64,000 bases of DNA from Phallus indusiatus (GCA_027605045.1 JAQFWX010000001.1:3038001-3102000); one strand, 5' to 3'. Positions 11,661-23,881 are shown, numbered from the stretch's first letter. Notes: generated by a model from the letters alone, not told the origin. Translations and numbers: made by a program.

Positions 11661-12433
11661 TTACATTAAATAGGGTATAAACCGATAAGCGACCGTTTCT
11701 GAATAGCGACGCCAAACTTGTCCAAAGTTCTTTTCCAAGGCGAGATCTTCAACTTCTCCTCTACGCCATATTGATATAGTTACGAAGATAAACGATATTA
11801 GCCATAACTCGATGAAGAACTTTACGTTCGTGGCCATGAGGTTGCATTCTTGAATATATCCGCCAGGAGATAAACACGTTACAGCCGCTCCTGCGAGCAT
11901 AACAATAATGCCCGTATAACTTGGATGCCGCACGATGGAATAAGGTCCAGAAACGACTAACTCGTGGTTTTCTTGTATCGATACTTCGTAAGTGAAGAGA
12001 CTTCCGAGTGTACGGAAGCACCACAATCGGACACTTGAGCCCCATACAAGTGCGAGAAATCCAATTGTAAATGACGGTGAAATTTTAGTAAGGTTTTCGT
12101 GAAGGTGTGAAGATGGATGAGGACAAAGGTGAGAGATGATTGTATTCGGTTCAATGAAAGACTGGTTGTGAATAAATAACAGCAGAATATGGCCCAGTAA
12201 AGCCATGAGCGTCGAAATCTAAGCCGAAACATTTTGAGATGTAGCAGAGCTTTCTTTGATGAACAAAAACATACTTGACCCGCGTAAATTAGGAGTCTGA
12301 ATATTCTTTCAAACAACTGCCCTCGGTAGACCAAGGCCTTGTCTTTTAGTGGTGGATTTGGTGGGGCGAGTCCGAAAAAATAAAAAATTGACGATACTAC
12401 TAGGAGAGTGCCCTTGAGTATTGGTAGAGACAT
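11661..12433 (-). CDS. Isoprenylcysteine carboxyl methyltransferase-like membrane protein (ICMT family)
   Basis: Family members are integral membrane methyltransferases that methylate prenylated cysteines (Ste14) or related lipids with S-adenosylmethionine. Exons 12433-12275 and 12218-11661, joined in phase 0 across a 56-bp GTATGT...TTAG intron, give 238 residues with several hydrophobic segments. The SAM-binding end is recognisable: GPYSIVRHPSYTG (the RHPxYxG motif), then a hydrophobic span, then LEKNFGQVWRRYSETVAYRFIP, matching the family's C-terminal E..FG..W..Y......IP pattern. It is the size of Ste14/ICMT, but fungi also carry several divergent paralogues, so the substrate is uncertain. 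Confidence 0.8.
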
Positions 12434-14079
12434 GATATCTTTTTGATGGGAAATGAATGGGTCGATTGATATTCGAGGTTTAGGTATATATAAGATAGCA
12501 GTATTCTTCCGTCAAAGACCGGGAGGACGTCAGACGATAAGTCTCACGTGGGGACTAAGAAAGAATAGGAAGTTTTGAAAATTACCTGAGGTACCTGAAT
12601 AAACCCTGAGGAGTCCACAACCTCAGCTGAAACCTTTCTTACCGGGAATATGTGCCTCGTAATTAATCTATAGCCACATGTAAACCCATCATCATCATTG
12701 GTCAAACAGATTTAGAGCGTCAAACACAATTCAGAAACGTAATTTCCCCTAAAATGAGAGACATAGGAATGCGTCTGATGATGATCTCTCCAATCCAGCG
12801 GTCTCATCTGTCCGCTGTCCGTCATCTTGCGAAGGGTTTGTCAGAAAAGTGGCGCACGACGTGTGACAGATAGTTGGTGAGATCAATTGTTAGTTGAACG
12901 ACAGATTTTGTTAATGAGGTCACTTGAAACCAATTATATCCGAGAATAACGAGTATCAAGGCCGCAACAATTTCATCGAGTCATCAGTTAGATGAAGAGA
13001 TCATGCGGCATGGGACATGCCGAGTGACGTATCCGTCACGCACCACGCTTTTCAAGGCTTTTCGGTTCGGCCAAGCCACTCCGATATACGAAGGTCCTGC
13101 GGAGCTTGAGTCGGAGTGGGAACGGAGTTTGCCGAACCTAGCGGTATCGGTAGACGTCGCGTCCAAGATGTCATCATCATCTCCTTCCACTCAGAGCCAA
13201 CGTTCCACAAGGAACTGCACCATTGGTTTCCGCGACATTTGTATCGCAATTGCTTTTCATTGGTTCTTATTACATTCACTTGGTGATCTTCCTGACACCA
13301 CTTTGGCTTTATTTACCACCCTCTAGGCTCTGCATCGCCCCTGCCGATTACAAACCTGTATATTTCACCGGCAGTTGCAAACTCGTGGAGACCTTTTCTT
13401 CTCACATAAAGGGCCAGATATATTTCCTGCAATTGTTTAAAATCTATATCATTGGTTTACGCTAGTGTTGGTTCCAACATTTGCAGCTGGGCGCCGACTT
13501 CCGAGTAAAGCCGAAGTACCTCTAAGGTTTGACACTGACGGAACCATGATGCATAGACCGGTATGTATCGAGATGCGACTGACACAGTCATGAACCAGGG
13601 CCAGGTAAATTGTTAGTCTAATCAATCACCCCAGGCACCAGAAAGAACCCCGACCCGTCTCCCAGATTCGTTGATCGCCATCTCTGATATATGTTGGAAA
13701 AGCGCTGCTATATCAAAGCTAACCATACCTTGGATAGTCCCCTTCCACGAGTGGCACCTTTGTCAGGCGACATGGGTGGCCTTCCATTGGCCCTATCTCG
13801 CGATTTCATCTGATGAACCCCTTAATATTTTTGACTTCTTACTGTTCAGTCTTGACATCATCATAGACAAGAGTTCACATTAATCAATGCCAAATTCGTG
13901 TCAGGAACTTAGGTTATGGGTATAATCTCTAACCCTGTCAACTACTACTGCTGTTTCAGCGCTTTTTGGTAGTAGGGGAGCTGCAATTAACGCTTCAAGA
14001 TACATATTTAAACCTACGTGCTTCGGTTTCATATGGCCCCCATTAACCACTGGGCATTTTGTATATTTATAAATCTACC
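12434..14079. other. Intergenic 1.6 kb between ICMT-like gene and P450
   Basis: Only short overlapping frames around 12984-13465 and 13671-13883 are open, and none has a recognisable product. Two adjacent perfect hairpins lie near 13011-13040. A gene with unusual splicing cannot be excluded. Confidence 0.4.
12485..12494 (-). promoter_or_regulatory. TATA-like box upstream of the ICMT-like gene
   Basis: TATATATA on the minus strand about 55 bp before the ATG at 12433. Placement only. Confidence 0.35.
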
Positions 14080-16330
14080 ATGAACTTGTACAGTGAAGCT
14101 ATAAGCATTCTCCTTGGCATAGTGAGTTGTATTCAGGCATTCCTCGCTAGGTTTCTGTTGATCTTTCGTCTTCAGATTACATGGTTTACCCTGAACCGTC
14201 AACCAATAAGAGGAGATTACGCTGTCCTACTCTACTTCGTTTCTTTCGCTTCATTCTGTTTCCTGAATTCAATCTTTGCTTATTATCATCCTTCGCGTAT
14301 TATTCTATACTGGTCCATTTACACAACTTCCGCTCTCTCAACCACCTTGTTGTATCGTGTTTCACCATTTCATCCCTTGGCCAACTTTCCAGGCCCCTTT
14401 TGGTGGCGTATAAGCAGTCTAAAGCTGGCTTATATCTCTTCAAAAGGCAAACGACACATCGTACTTCATGAACTACATAATAAATATGGACAGTATGTTA
14501 GAATTGGTACGTACATGTCCTTCCGGCAATTTCCTTTTCTATTTTAACCAAAAATCGCAGGACCGGACGTTTTATCCATTAACTCGTCAGAAGGCTTGCA
14601 GGCCATCTACGGCTCTGGCATGGAAAAAAGCGATGCTTATGTTACCCCAGGTCATCTGGATGCTGTTTCCATGTTTTTCAAACAAAAATCGAGGCTCGTT
14701 CATAGCATGCGCAAACGTATATGGCAAGCCGCTTTTACAGGATCAAAGTAGGCTACTTTACTTTGAGATCTCGCTTTTGATTACTAGTCTATGACATACT
14801 AGTGTTTTACAGTTCATTCCATCATTAGATAACAGGACACGGCAGTTAATCCAGTGCATAAGGAATCGAAAGGACACGTCTGGATTTGTGGACCTATCGG
14901 AATGTATTTCTCATTGGTCTTATGATTTCATGGTTAGTCTCAAGGCGAACCGCTGGCACCTGCCTAATGTATATAACACGCACAGGGGGAGATAGTATTT
15001 GGAGGCGTTACGAATTTGGTAAATTATTGCCTATACCTCCTTCCGCGTTAATTTCATTTTACGTACGTACTTAGGAACTCATGAGAGACGGCGATCCGGA
15101 AGGTTTGCTACATGGCCTCAAGATAGCCGCCACTGTGTTAGACAGGTCAGTGGGGCATCTGAAGATCCGGAAACTTATTGATGATATCTTACCCAGCTTC
15201 GGTCAAGTCCCATGGCTCATGGACATAATTTGGCACCTCCCTTTTGGCAGCTCAATGCATTTGATTCGCCGTCGTGCTGCGGCTATGATGCGGCAGCGAC
15301 AAAGCCTAAAACAAAAGATTGATATGTCAGATTTATCATCATATTTGGTACATTTTTCTTTTCATTGATAAGCATCTTTCTCCTTCGTTTAATTAATTGT
15401 ATATGCATAGCTGTCAGGGGATCCTTCGACAGGCCAGTACCTTCCTCAGGCGGACCTCGATCTTGACGCGGTTGTTGCGATTCAAGGAGGTATGTTCCGT
15501 GATTCCTTCGCGCTCATTTTGCCTTAGACTATCTGTAATGCCAATTTCATTAATTTAAGGCTCGGATAACACGGCCATCATACTTAGTCTCGCCTTCTTC
15601 TACCTTCTGTCTCGGCATCCTTTACAATCTTGTAAAAAGACGAGGTACTATGATCTGCTATACGAGGAACTCCACGCCGTTATTCCCGACGCCAAAGATC
15701 TAGACATTAACATGCATGTTCTTGCGGAATTACCGATATTAAACGGGGTTATCAATGAAGCTTTACGTTTAGGCTCGCCATTCTATCTTCCGCGTGTTGT
15801 TCCACCTGGGGGTGCAAATATCGCTGACCGGTTTGTCCCAGGAGGAACAATTGTTGCTAGCGCGGCTTATTCCCAACAGATAGATGAACAAAACTTCTCT
15901 CCCAGCCCACTAGTACGTACTGCGGCGCAGTGAAGACTCTTACTGAAACGCACTATTCCAGGAATTTATCCCGGAAAGGTGGTGTACTGATGACCGAGGC
16001 ACGGGATATAAGACTGTCAAACCCGCGCTCGCCTCCTTTTCATTTGGCACGTCTTCTCTTCTCTATATAATATTCTTGGATCCTGTATTCACTAATATTA
16101 ATAATACAGGCGCGCATGCCTGTGTGGCGAAATCATTTGCGTACCAAGAGCTTCGCTTCGTCATAGCAAAGCTTATTCTTTCCTTAGACATGTGGATTCC
16201 TGAATTCTCTTCGGAAATCTTCGACGTGTCAAAGTTTGAAGATGGCTTGCGAAATACGAGGACCTCGAGCTTCCAAAGTCCCCTGATGATTGGTGCGAAG
16301 CTAAGAAACGAAGAAATATTCAAATCCTAG
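14080..16330 (+). CDS. Cytochrome P450 monooxygenase 1 (CYP67-like)
   Basis: Haem-thiolate monooxygenase anchored in the ER by N-terminal hydrophobic segments. Nine exons keep frame: 14080-14506, 14561-14747, 14803-14932, 14986-15018, 15075-15347, 15411-15489, 15560-15912, 15962-16046, 16110-16330, giving 595 residues. Landmarks are the proline-rich hinge (SPFHPLANFPGP), MGEIVFGG, the I-helix sequence QGGSDNT, the ExxR helix (NEALRLG), the PERF-like EFIPERW, and the haem loop FSFGAHACVAKSFA containing the Cys ligand. In that loop His replaces the usual Arg and Ala the usual Gly after Cys. The intron inside the haem loop begins with GC (GCACGT). An MFS gene follows in the same direction. Substrate unknown. 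Confidence 0.88.
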
Positions 16331-17095
16331 GCTGATCGTCAATCTGAGTATTCCTCAACTTCGTTGCTAAAATTAATGTAACATCACTTCAGCTGATAAT
16401 TGAGTGGATGTGTTTTGAGGATGTATAATTATCTATGACTAAATGAGTACAGCCGCGGGCGTCGGGAATACCCGGATATTGCCACATTACCTTGTGATCG
16501 ATGTGAATCAGTGTGAATCTTATAATAAAAAACGAATTGAACTGCAGCAAACGGAAAACGGACTCACCGGACTCAATAGGGTTGATGCAATCATTATAAT
16601 CAGCAGCTACGTGACAGGGTCGCTGGTGAGCGGTGAGCAATGTTTTTATAGAAAAACCCAGCTATCGGCACATGTTTGAAGATGTTTGAGCGGCCATGAA
16701 AAATCGAGTGGAATCGCGTTAATAGCTGTTGACTTTGTCCTCCGGATGACCATAAACCGTATACTCCATAACTCAGGCGAACGGTCATCTACGGTCATGG
16801 AATCACTATCAAGTCTGACAACTTCGGTTCATGCGACTTAACGACGGACTGCTGATATAAACACTGCGCCAACTCAGCCGGAAATGCTGCACGCCGGCCG
16901 GTCGACCCTCCCTATGCCCTTATGTATGTATCATCGCAACGTATTAAAACCAAAGACAACATGAAATATTCAAACCTCAATGAAATTCAATCCACTTTAA
17001 TACCTTTATCATCCTCTTCGACACCCGCCATCCGAGTCTCAGTCTTATTTTTTTCTTTTTTTATTTTTCTTTTTTCTCAGACCTTCTGATTCAAC
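16331..17095. other. Intergenic between P450 and MFS transporter
   Basis: No supported gene. Bases 17040-17080 form a pyrimidine-rich T tract just before the MFS start, common in fungal promoters and 5' leaders. Confidence 0.5.
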
Positions 17096-19676
17096 ATGGA
17101 TGCTCAAGAAAGTTCCGCATCTCAGTCTTTTTTAACGATATCCTCAGTCAAAGAAGGCCCCGACGAGTTGTTGAGTGGTTTCCGATTGATCATCGTAATG
17201 ACGTATGATGATTTCCTTCAAGTTAATCCTCTCGCCATTCACCTCTAATAGCCAGACTTTCGTAGATCATTCACGTTTCTAGTCTCACTATCGGGTCTTG
17301 ACCAAACTGTCCTTGCAACTGCCCTTGTCACCATAACGTCCCGCTTCAATGCAGTGTCGGATATTGCCTGGATAACCAGTGTTTTCTTCATCGTCCAGGT
17401 AAACAAACCCCCAACAGGCAAACGAAACATCAAGCTAATCTGCAATTATATGAAGTCATGTTTTATGTTAATTTGCGGGAAATTTCTCAACGTCGCACCC
17501 CCCAAAGCCTTTCTACTTGTCTCAACCAGTTTATTTGTGATTGGGAGTTTAGTGTGCGCTGCTTCGCCTTCTGTCGAGGTTCTTATTGCCGGGAGGGCGG
17601 TAGCAGGGCTTGGAGCCGCAGGAGTTTGGTTATCCATACTCTCCATCATTGGTCGGGTAATATCCTCACCTCTGTTTATTGATAAACGATTCTAACTTTA
17701 AATGCATACCTAGATCAGCGATATTACCATAAGACCTATCCTCATAGGCTTGGTTGCATCTGCTTATGGATTTTGCTCGATAATTGGTCCAATAGTGGGT
17801 GGTCTATTTACTGGTAGGACTTTCCTCGTCCATCCTTTCAACTTTCTAACGAATTTTAGAACGTGTCAGTTGGAGGTGCGTTAGTCCTCAGTCATATTAG
17901 CAGAAAATCACAATATCTTAAACTATGTTCACGAAGATGGTGCTTTTGTGAGGAATTGTTCCTTTTCCTTCTTTTAACACATGTTTCGAACTGAAGCTGT
18001 GTTACAGATATCAACATTCCTGTAAGTGATATAAAAATCTGTCCGAAATAATCACTTAGATACTTTGAGATCGGGGGACTGGGGATTATTTTGTTGGTAA
18101 TCTATGTCCCAAACTTACCCAGCCTCACAGTACATAAAAAATCAGCTCTGCATACGTGGTTGCAGCTGGACTGGGTTGGAGCAGCACTGAATATTATTGG
18201 AGTATGTTTATTCTTGGTCGGTCTACAGCTGGGTGGAAACATTCGACCTTGGAATGACCCGGCAGTCATATTGACCATAATATTTGTGAGTTCCACACAA
18301 TTTTCTACGATCTTCTGCCTTCGTAATAACCCTTGAACAGGGCGGCGTTGTCTGGTGTTTTTTTATTTTATGGGAGGTGCGCAAGGGCTCGGAAGCTATT
18401 CTGCCGACTATGATGTTCAGACGGCGAAACATTGTTGGAAGCTTTTTAACCGCGGTAAGAGCTACCAAATGTCCAATTTGTTAGATATTGAGTGTCTCGT
18501 GTTTTCAAATAGGCATGCTTGCATTGGACTCTTGTTTTGTTGTCGGTAGGAACATACCCTACCCTTTGACTTTCAAGAAACTGACTATTAATAGTTTTAC
18601 ATGGTTTGAAAGTTATTCTTTTTTTTCTAAAGATAAACGCCAATGCAAGTCTACTAGCCTATTGTGTATCAACTCCGCGGTCATTCTGTAATCAGATCTA
18701 GCATAGAAATCCTACCTTTTATAGGGTGAGTATACACGATGACTTCATACCTCTGACTGTTGATGTGTTTTTTTTTTGGTTTTCAGGGCAGGCATTGTCG
18801 GTAAATAGGCTTTTATTTATATTGAGCCAAGATAGCAGCATTGTGTTAACATATTTCAGGCGGTGCGATCAGTGGTGTATCCGTGGCAGTGCGTTACGTC
18901 TATTGAGTGGAAGCATTCTATAATAAGAACTTTCAGTTAACGCGCCAGGTATGGGCCTGGCTGTTCTTCCCGCCCCTTTTGGGGACAATCGCATTTGCTT
19001 TTCTCGCGATTATAACGGTCAATACCAGCCTCGGTAGTCTGGCCGGGTTTCAAATCCTCATCGGATTCGGGTTAGGTGCAACCGTTCAGAACTGTGTAAG
19101 TTTTCATTCATTGCCATACGTCTGTTTCATTACAAGTAATATCAACATATATCAAGATTGTCGTGGCGCAAGCGGAATACGTTGATCGAGAAGATCTTGT
19201 TCCACAAGCTACTTCTTTGGTCTCTTTTGGAGGCATAATATTCAGCGCTATTGGCACAGCGTAAGTCTAAGGCCCGCAATTCGTCTTCCTCTACCCTTTA
19301 ATTTATTTTTAAAATGACTTTTTTCATCAGAGTTTTGGGAACCCTTTTCTCAGGGGTCCTTCGTAGAGAGGTCCAAAAACTGCACCTCGATCTCTCGCCC
19401 TCTCTTCACGCCCTAGTCCTGGAAAACATTGATGTAGTGCTAGCTCTACCTGAAAACCTTCGCTTGCCGCTAGTAAATGCTTATCTCACCGCTGTCAAAC
19501 GAAGCTTTCTGTGTGGGATCGTTGTGAATACTGTGGGAGGGCTTTCAGCTTTGATAGTCAAAAGAGAGAAACTTCCGACGAAACAGCCAACTCATGCCGA
19601 GAAAATTCATCGGATCTCGCACGATGAAATTTTGCGACAGTATGAGGCCGAGCCTTGGCTCCCGTTGTTATCATGA
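17096..19676 (+). CDS. MFS transporter, drug:H+ antiporter type (DHA2/14-TMS-like)
   Basis: Plasma-membrane exporter of the major facilitator superfamily; the family exports drugs or metabolites. Confident exons are 17096-17194, 17252-17398, 17456-17656, 17714-17813, 17860-17875, 17937-17947, 18008-18021, 18070-18285, 18341-18454, 18513-18545 and 18658-18725. Boundaries from 18726 to about 19270 are approximate and the last exon ends at 19676. Motifs: GLDQTVLATAL (TM1), AGRAVAGLGAAG (TM4 region), the SWRWCFYINIPIGG segment split over three micro-exons, LDWVGAAL, PIVYQLRGHS and VPQATSLVSFGG. It lies downstream of P450-1 on the same strand, which could mean export of its product. Its last ~40 bp recur at 26.4 and 29.5 kb as scraps. 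Confidence 0.82.
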
Positions 19677-19714
19677 TCACTCATTGTTATCTCAAAATAG
19701 TTATCATTTTATAT

Positions 19715-21226
19715 TTATTTAATTTTAATCATATTCATCGTGCTCACGCCTTCGAAACAGCGATAGTAGGTGCATTTATTCAGTTGTCGTTTCACTTTTA
19801 AATTGGAAAGAGGATCATTATAGATATTTGGAAAAAGAAAATATTCTCCAACCTTAGAGAGTATGCCTACTTCAAGCTCTTTCAATACACCCTTGAGAAT
19901 TTCCTTATCGTATGACATGACCATCGAAAGCAGTTGTAACGTAAAGTCTTTCAGTTTCGCTTCATTGGGCGGCAATGGTGGTACCTTCCTTTCTGAAAGA
20001 GACATCGCGATTAAGATTGTATATTCGCTTGTGATCGACATGAAATAAAACTTGCCGGAGAGGCTAATGAGTAATCTTCCGTATGCCGCGTGGTTTTCCC
20101 AGCCAGGGTACTGAGCACAGACTCGCGCACCAATGACATTCCCAACCTGTTCGGAGACGCTGATTAGCAAACCAAAAGTCTAACGTTGTGCAAGACGAAA
20201 ATACTTGCTTTGAGGCGCGAAACAAAATCATCTCCACGGCTGAAAAGCTTTCCTTCTTGCCTTTGATTGTGCTTCGCGTTCTCTGCTATGGTATGGCTCA
20301 CTGAGACTATAGGGCCATTATGGTCGCGCAAAGGGTTCTCATCCTCGTCCTCATCCTCATCCTTGCCTTCAAAAGCTGCAAGATCAAACCAGGACCAAAT
20401 ACCTTGGTTTCTATCAGTAATATGGCCTTGGTGATGTGCATTTGTGAATAGTTTGATATTGTTCAAACGAGAAACAACGTCTGCAGGGAGAGGCTTGTTT
20501 TTTATTCGGTATACCCGACGTAAGTGATAGTTCAACCTTAATATATAACTGAAGTGCCACTAACTGGGGTTTTGAACCATACGTTGGTGATGAGCCTGTT
20601 ACCGTAAGCAGTGGTTACACATTCATCGTTGGTCGAGATAGTATACAAGCCTTCTTCCGAACTATCTCTCAGGCTCCACGTTAGGTGCTCAGCTGAACAG
20701 ATAAGTCTAAATTGGCATGTGGTCTAAAACTCGTAGTGCGTGAAACCGTACTTAAAGGAAGCAAAGTGGCTAATGGTTTCACAACAAGTCTACCCTCAAC
20801 TTGCACGGACCATTGGCGTCTAGATGTTGAACCGATCTCCACCCCGATAACATCTCCAACCTATATATCATTAGCCGTATAAAACACACAAAGATCGGAT
20901 AATCGCACCTCCAATTTCTGGATAAGCTCATGGTCTGGGTAGAAAATGGGACCGAAGTGCCAGACGTCAGTTTGGAATGTGGATACAGACTCGTTCATAT
21001 GGCTAAACCAAGTCTTGACGGGACGGTCTCCCCTGTCATCAAATACCGAGATCTCAAACCAGAAAGTAGGATCACCGCTTTTGACTGCCTCTGGGGATTT
21101 CGTTTCCAGTTGAAGCGCAAAAGGACCTATCGCTTTCATTTTCTTTGACTTGAACCACGATACCGTGGTGTCCGAGTGACCGCAGACACGGGAAATTTGC
21201 ATCTCAGCGAGTATCTTGAACGACAT
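19715..21226 (-). CDS. Unrecognised protein with two tandem ~145-residue repeats, copy A
   Basis: Six exons keep frame: 21226-20909, 20860-20752, 20692-20561, 20480-20209, 20146-20056, 19992-19715, giving 399 residues. Residues 3-133 and about 159-305 align with each other: TTVSWFKSKK with ITNVWFKTP, FWFEISVFDD with SWFDLAAFE, and VGDVIGVEI...GRLVV with VGNVIGARV...GRLLI. Repeat 2 carries an acidic insert (alternating Asp/Glu). There is no signal peptide or membrane segment, and the pattern suggests beta-sandwich folds (inference). Introns 4 and 5 begin with GC (GCAAGT); in copy B the same introns begin with GT. It is tail-to-head with the ankyrin-VWA gene 0.5 kb upstream, and both genes are duplicated together. 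I do not recognise the family. Confidence 0.75.
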
Positions 21227-21622
21227 GTTAGTAGTTAGTTATCCACTAGGAGGTGTTGGGCAAGTATAGGTGACTGAGATGGGGTGTTCAGTCGTTTTTA
21301 AGCTAAAATAAAAAACAAATAATTTTTTCCCGTCAACTATTCCTGTGAAAAGACCTGAAGTGTTTGTCCACGCGGTTCGACATAATGTCAAAGTTCCCTG
21401 TAAGCGTGTCGTGTGTGGCACTGTGTGCCAATTGCCAAATGTCAAATGTGATCTCGGATGATTGAGAGGTTGCACCCGAAAACGGTTTAGATTTTTTTAT
21501 GAGAGAAAAAATAAATAAAAAAAGAAATAAAATTAGCATGATATGTGATTTTCAAGATGGGATCGATATCTTGTAAGTTGCCTCCTCTGAACATGCTGGG
21601 TTCTGTGTGCGTCACGGTAAAA

Positions 21623-21646
21623 ACGAGTGACTAGCTAGTCACTCGT
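21623..21646. repeat. Perfect 24-bp palindrome
   Basis: The arm ACGAGTGACTAG is followed directly by its reverse complement, between the repeat-protein copy A start (21226) and the ankyrin-VWA stop (21725). It could be a dimeric factor site or a hairpin. It is absent from the corresponding place in block B. Confidence 0.6.
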
Positions 21647-21724
21647 CACGCCCGACAAATAATTTGATTCCGCTAAGCGCCCATTACATGAGTTACAACT
21701 GTATTCATTCCTTCGTCAATAACA

Positions 21725-23287
21725 TCATTCTGCATCCTTTTGGAAGAATGTTCTCGTTAATAACTTTAGCAACCACACCTCCAGCCCCTTTTCGTTTGCA
21801 TTCAGGTCTTGGAACATGTCGTCAAGACGGTCACTACTGCAATGCGTAGTTGGCCCAAGCCTTGCATCGCTTTGTAAATCGTTCATAAACTGAACTGCTT
21901 CCTCGGCCTGGCCAATCTGGCTGACACAGAACATTACCGCATCGTCTTCATAACCTGCAACTCTAAGAATGTCTCTGCATCGTAGAATTTCATCCTGCAG
22001 TTCACGGGCGTCCTCATTCTCGGGTGCACCATCTGTGATGATGCATACGAGGACCGGCCGTTTCAGCGGAATAGGATTCGCGGGCGATTTTTTTGCGACA
22101 ACGTCGTAAACTATCGGTTTGAGAACTTTCTCTCGGAGCTTGATACCGATTTGTGTGCTTCCCCTCGGATAAATCCTCTTCACGGCTTTGTCTATCCCCT
22201 CCGCGTCATGCCTGTCCGCATAGGCTGAATTGATGAAACGCAATTCGACGCCTGCAAGTTCATCGGGAACAATCTTGGTCGCAATGCTTGCTATTCGTCT
22301 CACAAGTTCTCCCAAGAGCTGAAATCGGGTTTGAGATTTCCCAGGATCTGTTCTTTTCATAGATCCACTATCGTCAAGATATAGCACCGGCTCGTATAAT
22401 GAAAGCACCGTCAATCGTCCAATGTTCTCGGGTTTGCCAAGGTCTGTGGATGGATCTTTACTCAGCGCTACGGCCCTCTTTGCCAATTCCTCGAAAAATC
22501 TGTTGTCTTCTTTTGGGAAAAATGCGGAGAGATTCTTCTGCTTAGCATAATCCGCCACTGACGACGTCAACTGGTCTATGGTCGGCGGTTTGGGGATAAC
22601 CTTAAACGCGTATCAACAATCAGCGTACTTGAAAATGGGATAATATACCTTTATTATATCCGATTTTTTGATCCCACTCATGTCGTAAACTTGCTTCACG
22701 ACACCTCCGAGCACGTCGATTGCAGTGAGATCGTTCGCGTATGCGATGACCACCTGCACAAGACCCACTACTATATCCACGACTTGCTGTTTGGACATCG
22801 CCCCTGTGTCCGACTCCTTATCCAAAAGGTTCTCGCGGCCGGTCTGCCTCGCCAGATCTTTCGTCGCTTTGTCTATAACAGCACCGTTCGTTACAAGCTC
22901 GCGGACGATCCTATCGTGAGGCGAATACATAATCGCAGCCATAAGAGGCGTGTTCCCCATCTCGTCACAAACCAAATTGATGTTGGCCTTCCCCTTGAGG
23001 AGTTCAACTATGATCGTGGATCGCGTTTTGGACGATACACCACTAGGCCTGGAAATCGTGAAAGAAAAAGGGGTCTGTTTATCGACGTCCTTATCGGGAA
23101 GGGCACCATTGTCGAGTAGTAGTTTGACGACGTTTGGCTGGCCTCCATAGCAAGCAGCGGCAAGAGGTGTTACCTTGAGAGGTTCTCCGTTGTCATCTGA
23201 TATGGTTCCGATGTCGTTGAGTTGAGTGACTGTGTAGCCCCCGACATCATAAAGAACGCCTTTGAATGCATCTTCATAGATACTCAT
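21725..23287 (-). CDS. Ankyrin-repeat + von Willebrand A domain protein, copy A
   Basis: Exons 23287-22649 and 22600-21725 (48-bp intron GTATAT...TTTAAG, phase 0) give 504 residues. Ankyrin-like repeats occupy about residues 39-145 (VTPLAAACYGG, NVVKLLLDNGA, GNTPLMAAI). A VWA domain spans about 280-490 with a MIDAS metal-site sequence DDSGSM at residues 289-294 (DxSxS) and the later ITDGAPENED. No signal peptide or membrane span, so probably intracellular; both modules are protein-interaction domains (family knowledge). I chose the ATG at 23287 because MSIYEDAF/MSIFENAF is conserved in both copies, while frames further upstream diverge; an earlier start is possible. Confidence 0.85.
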
Positions 23288-23881
23288 AATCGTAGCACGA
23301 ACTGCGATTTCGAATGGTGATTTTTTTTTATTTGGTCCCGGAGATTCTACAAGTGTCGCCACAAAACTGATCGATATTCTTCTCACATGACAAACCGATA
23401 ACTTCAGACTGTGTTTTTTCTGAAACGTTTCGGCAAAATTGAATACCACGAGTTACACCTGTTTGCTGAGTGAATCGATGTGTCAGTTGCCAAAAGAATA
23501 CGCAATGTGGCACTCCCTTGACTGTGTCACTGTGAGGTTGATTTTGAATTTTGCCGCGTTAGGTTAACATATACCGCGGTAAGTCACTAGTTCTACGTTT
23601 CGGACCGTTGAGTTGCAATATAAACACCTTGACTGGTTTTGAATACCTTTACAAACCATCAAAGATTTTGCGGCAATTTCGGTGCACATAGTGTCCAAAG
23701 CCCTTAGGTCCAAACACTGGCAAATTGGTCATTAAACGTTAAACGACCGGTCCTTTTTATAAGTTCTTTGGACATGGAGTCTAAGAGCATCCGTAAGTCA
23801 GATAAACACTATATATGGCGAGCTTAACGAACAGAGAACATTCATAGTTTACTTTCAACCTCATCCCTCCCATCGCACATC

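Larger units (their letters stand above)
19620..23580. repeat. Segmental duplication of a two-gene module, block A
   Basis: Aligns in direct orientation with 29540-33680. It contains the MFS 3' tail, a repeat-protein gene and an ankyrin-VWA gene, with matching exon layouts and recognisable flanks: upstream of the ankyrin gene both blocks carry a TGGCACTCC...TTGA stretch. Edges are estimated by eye. Confidence 0.85.
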
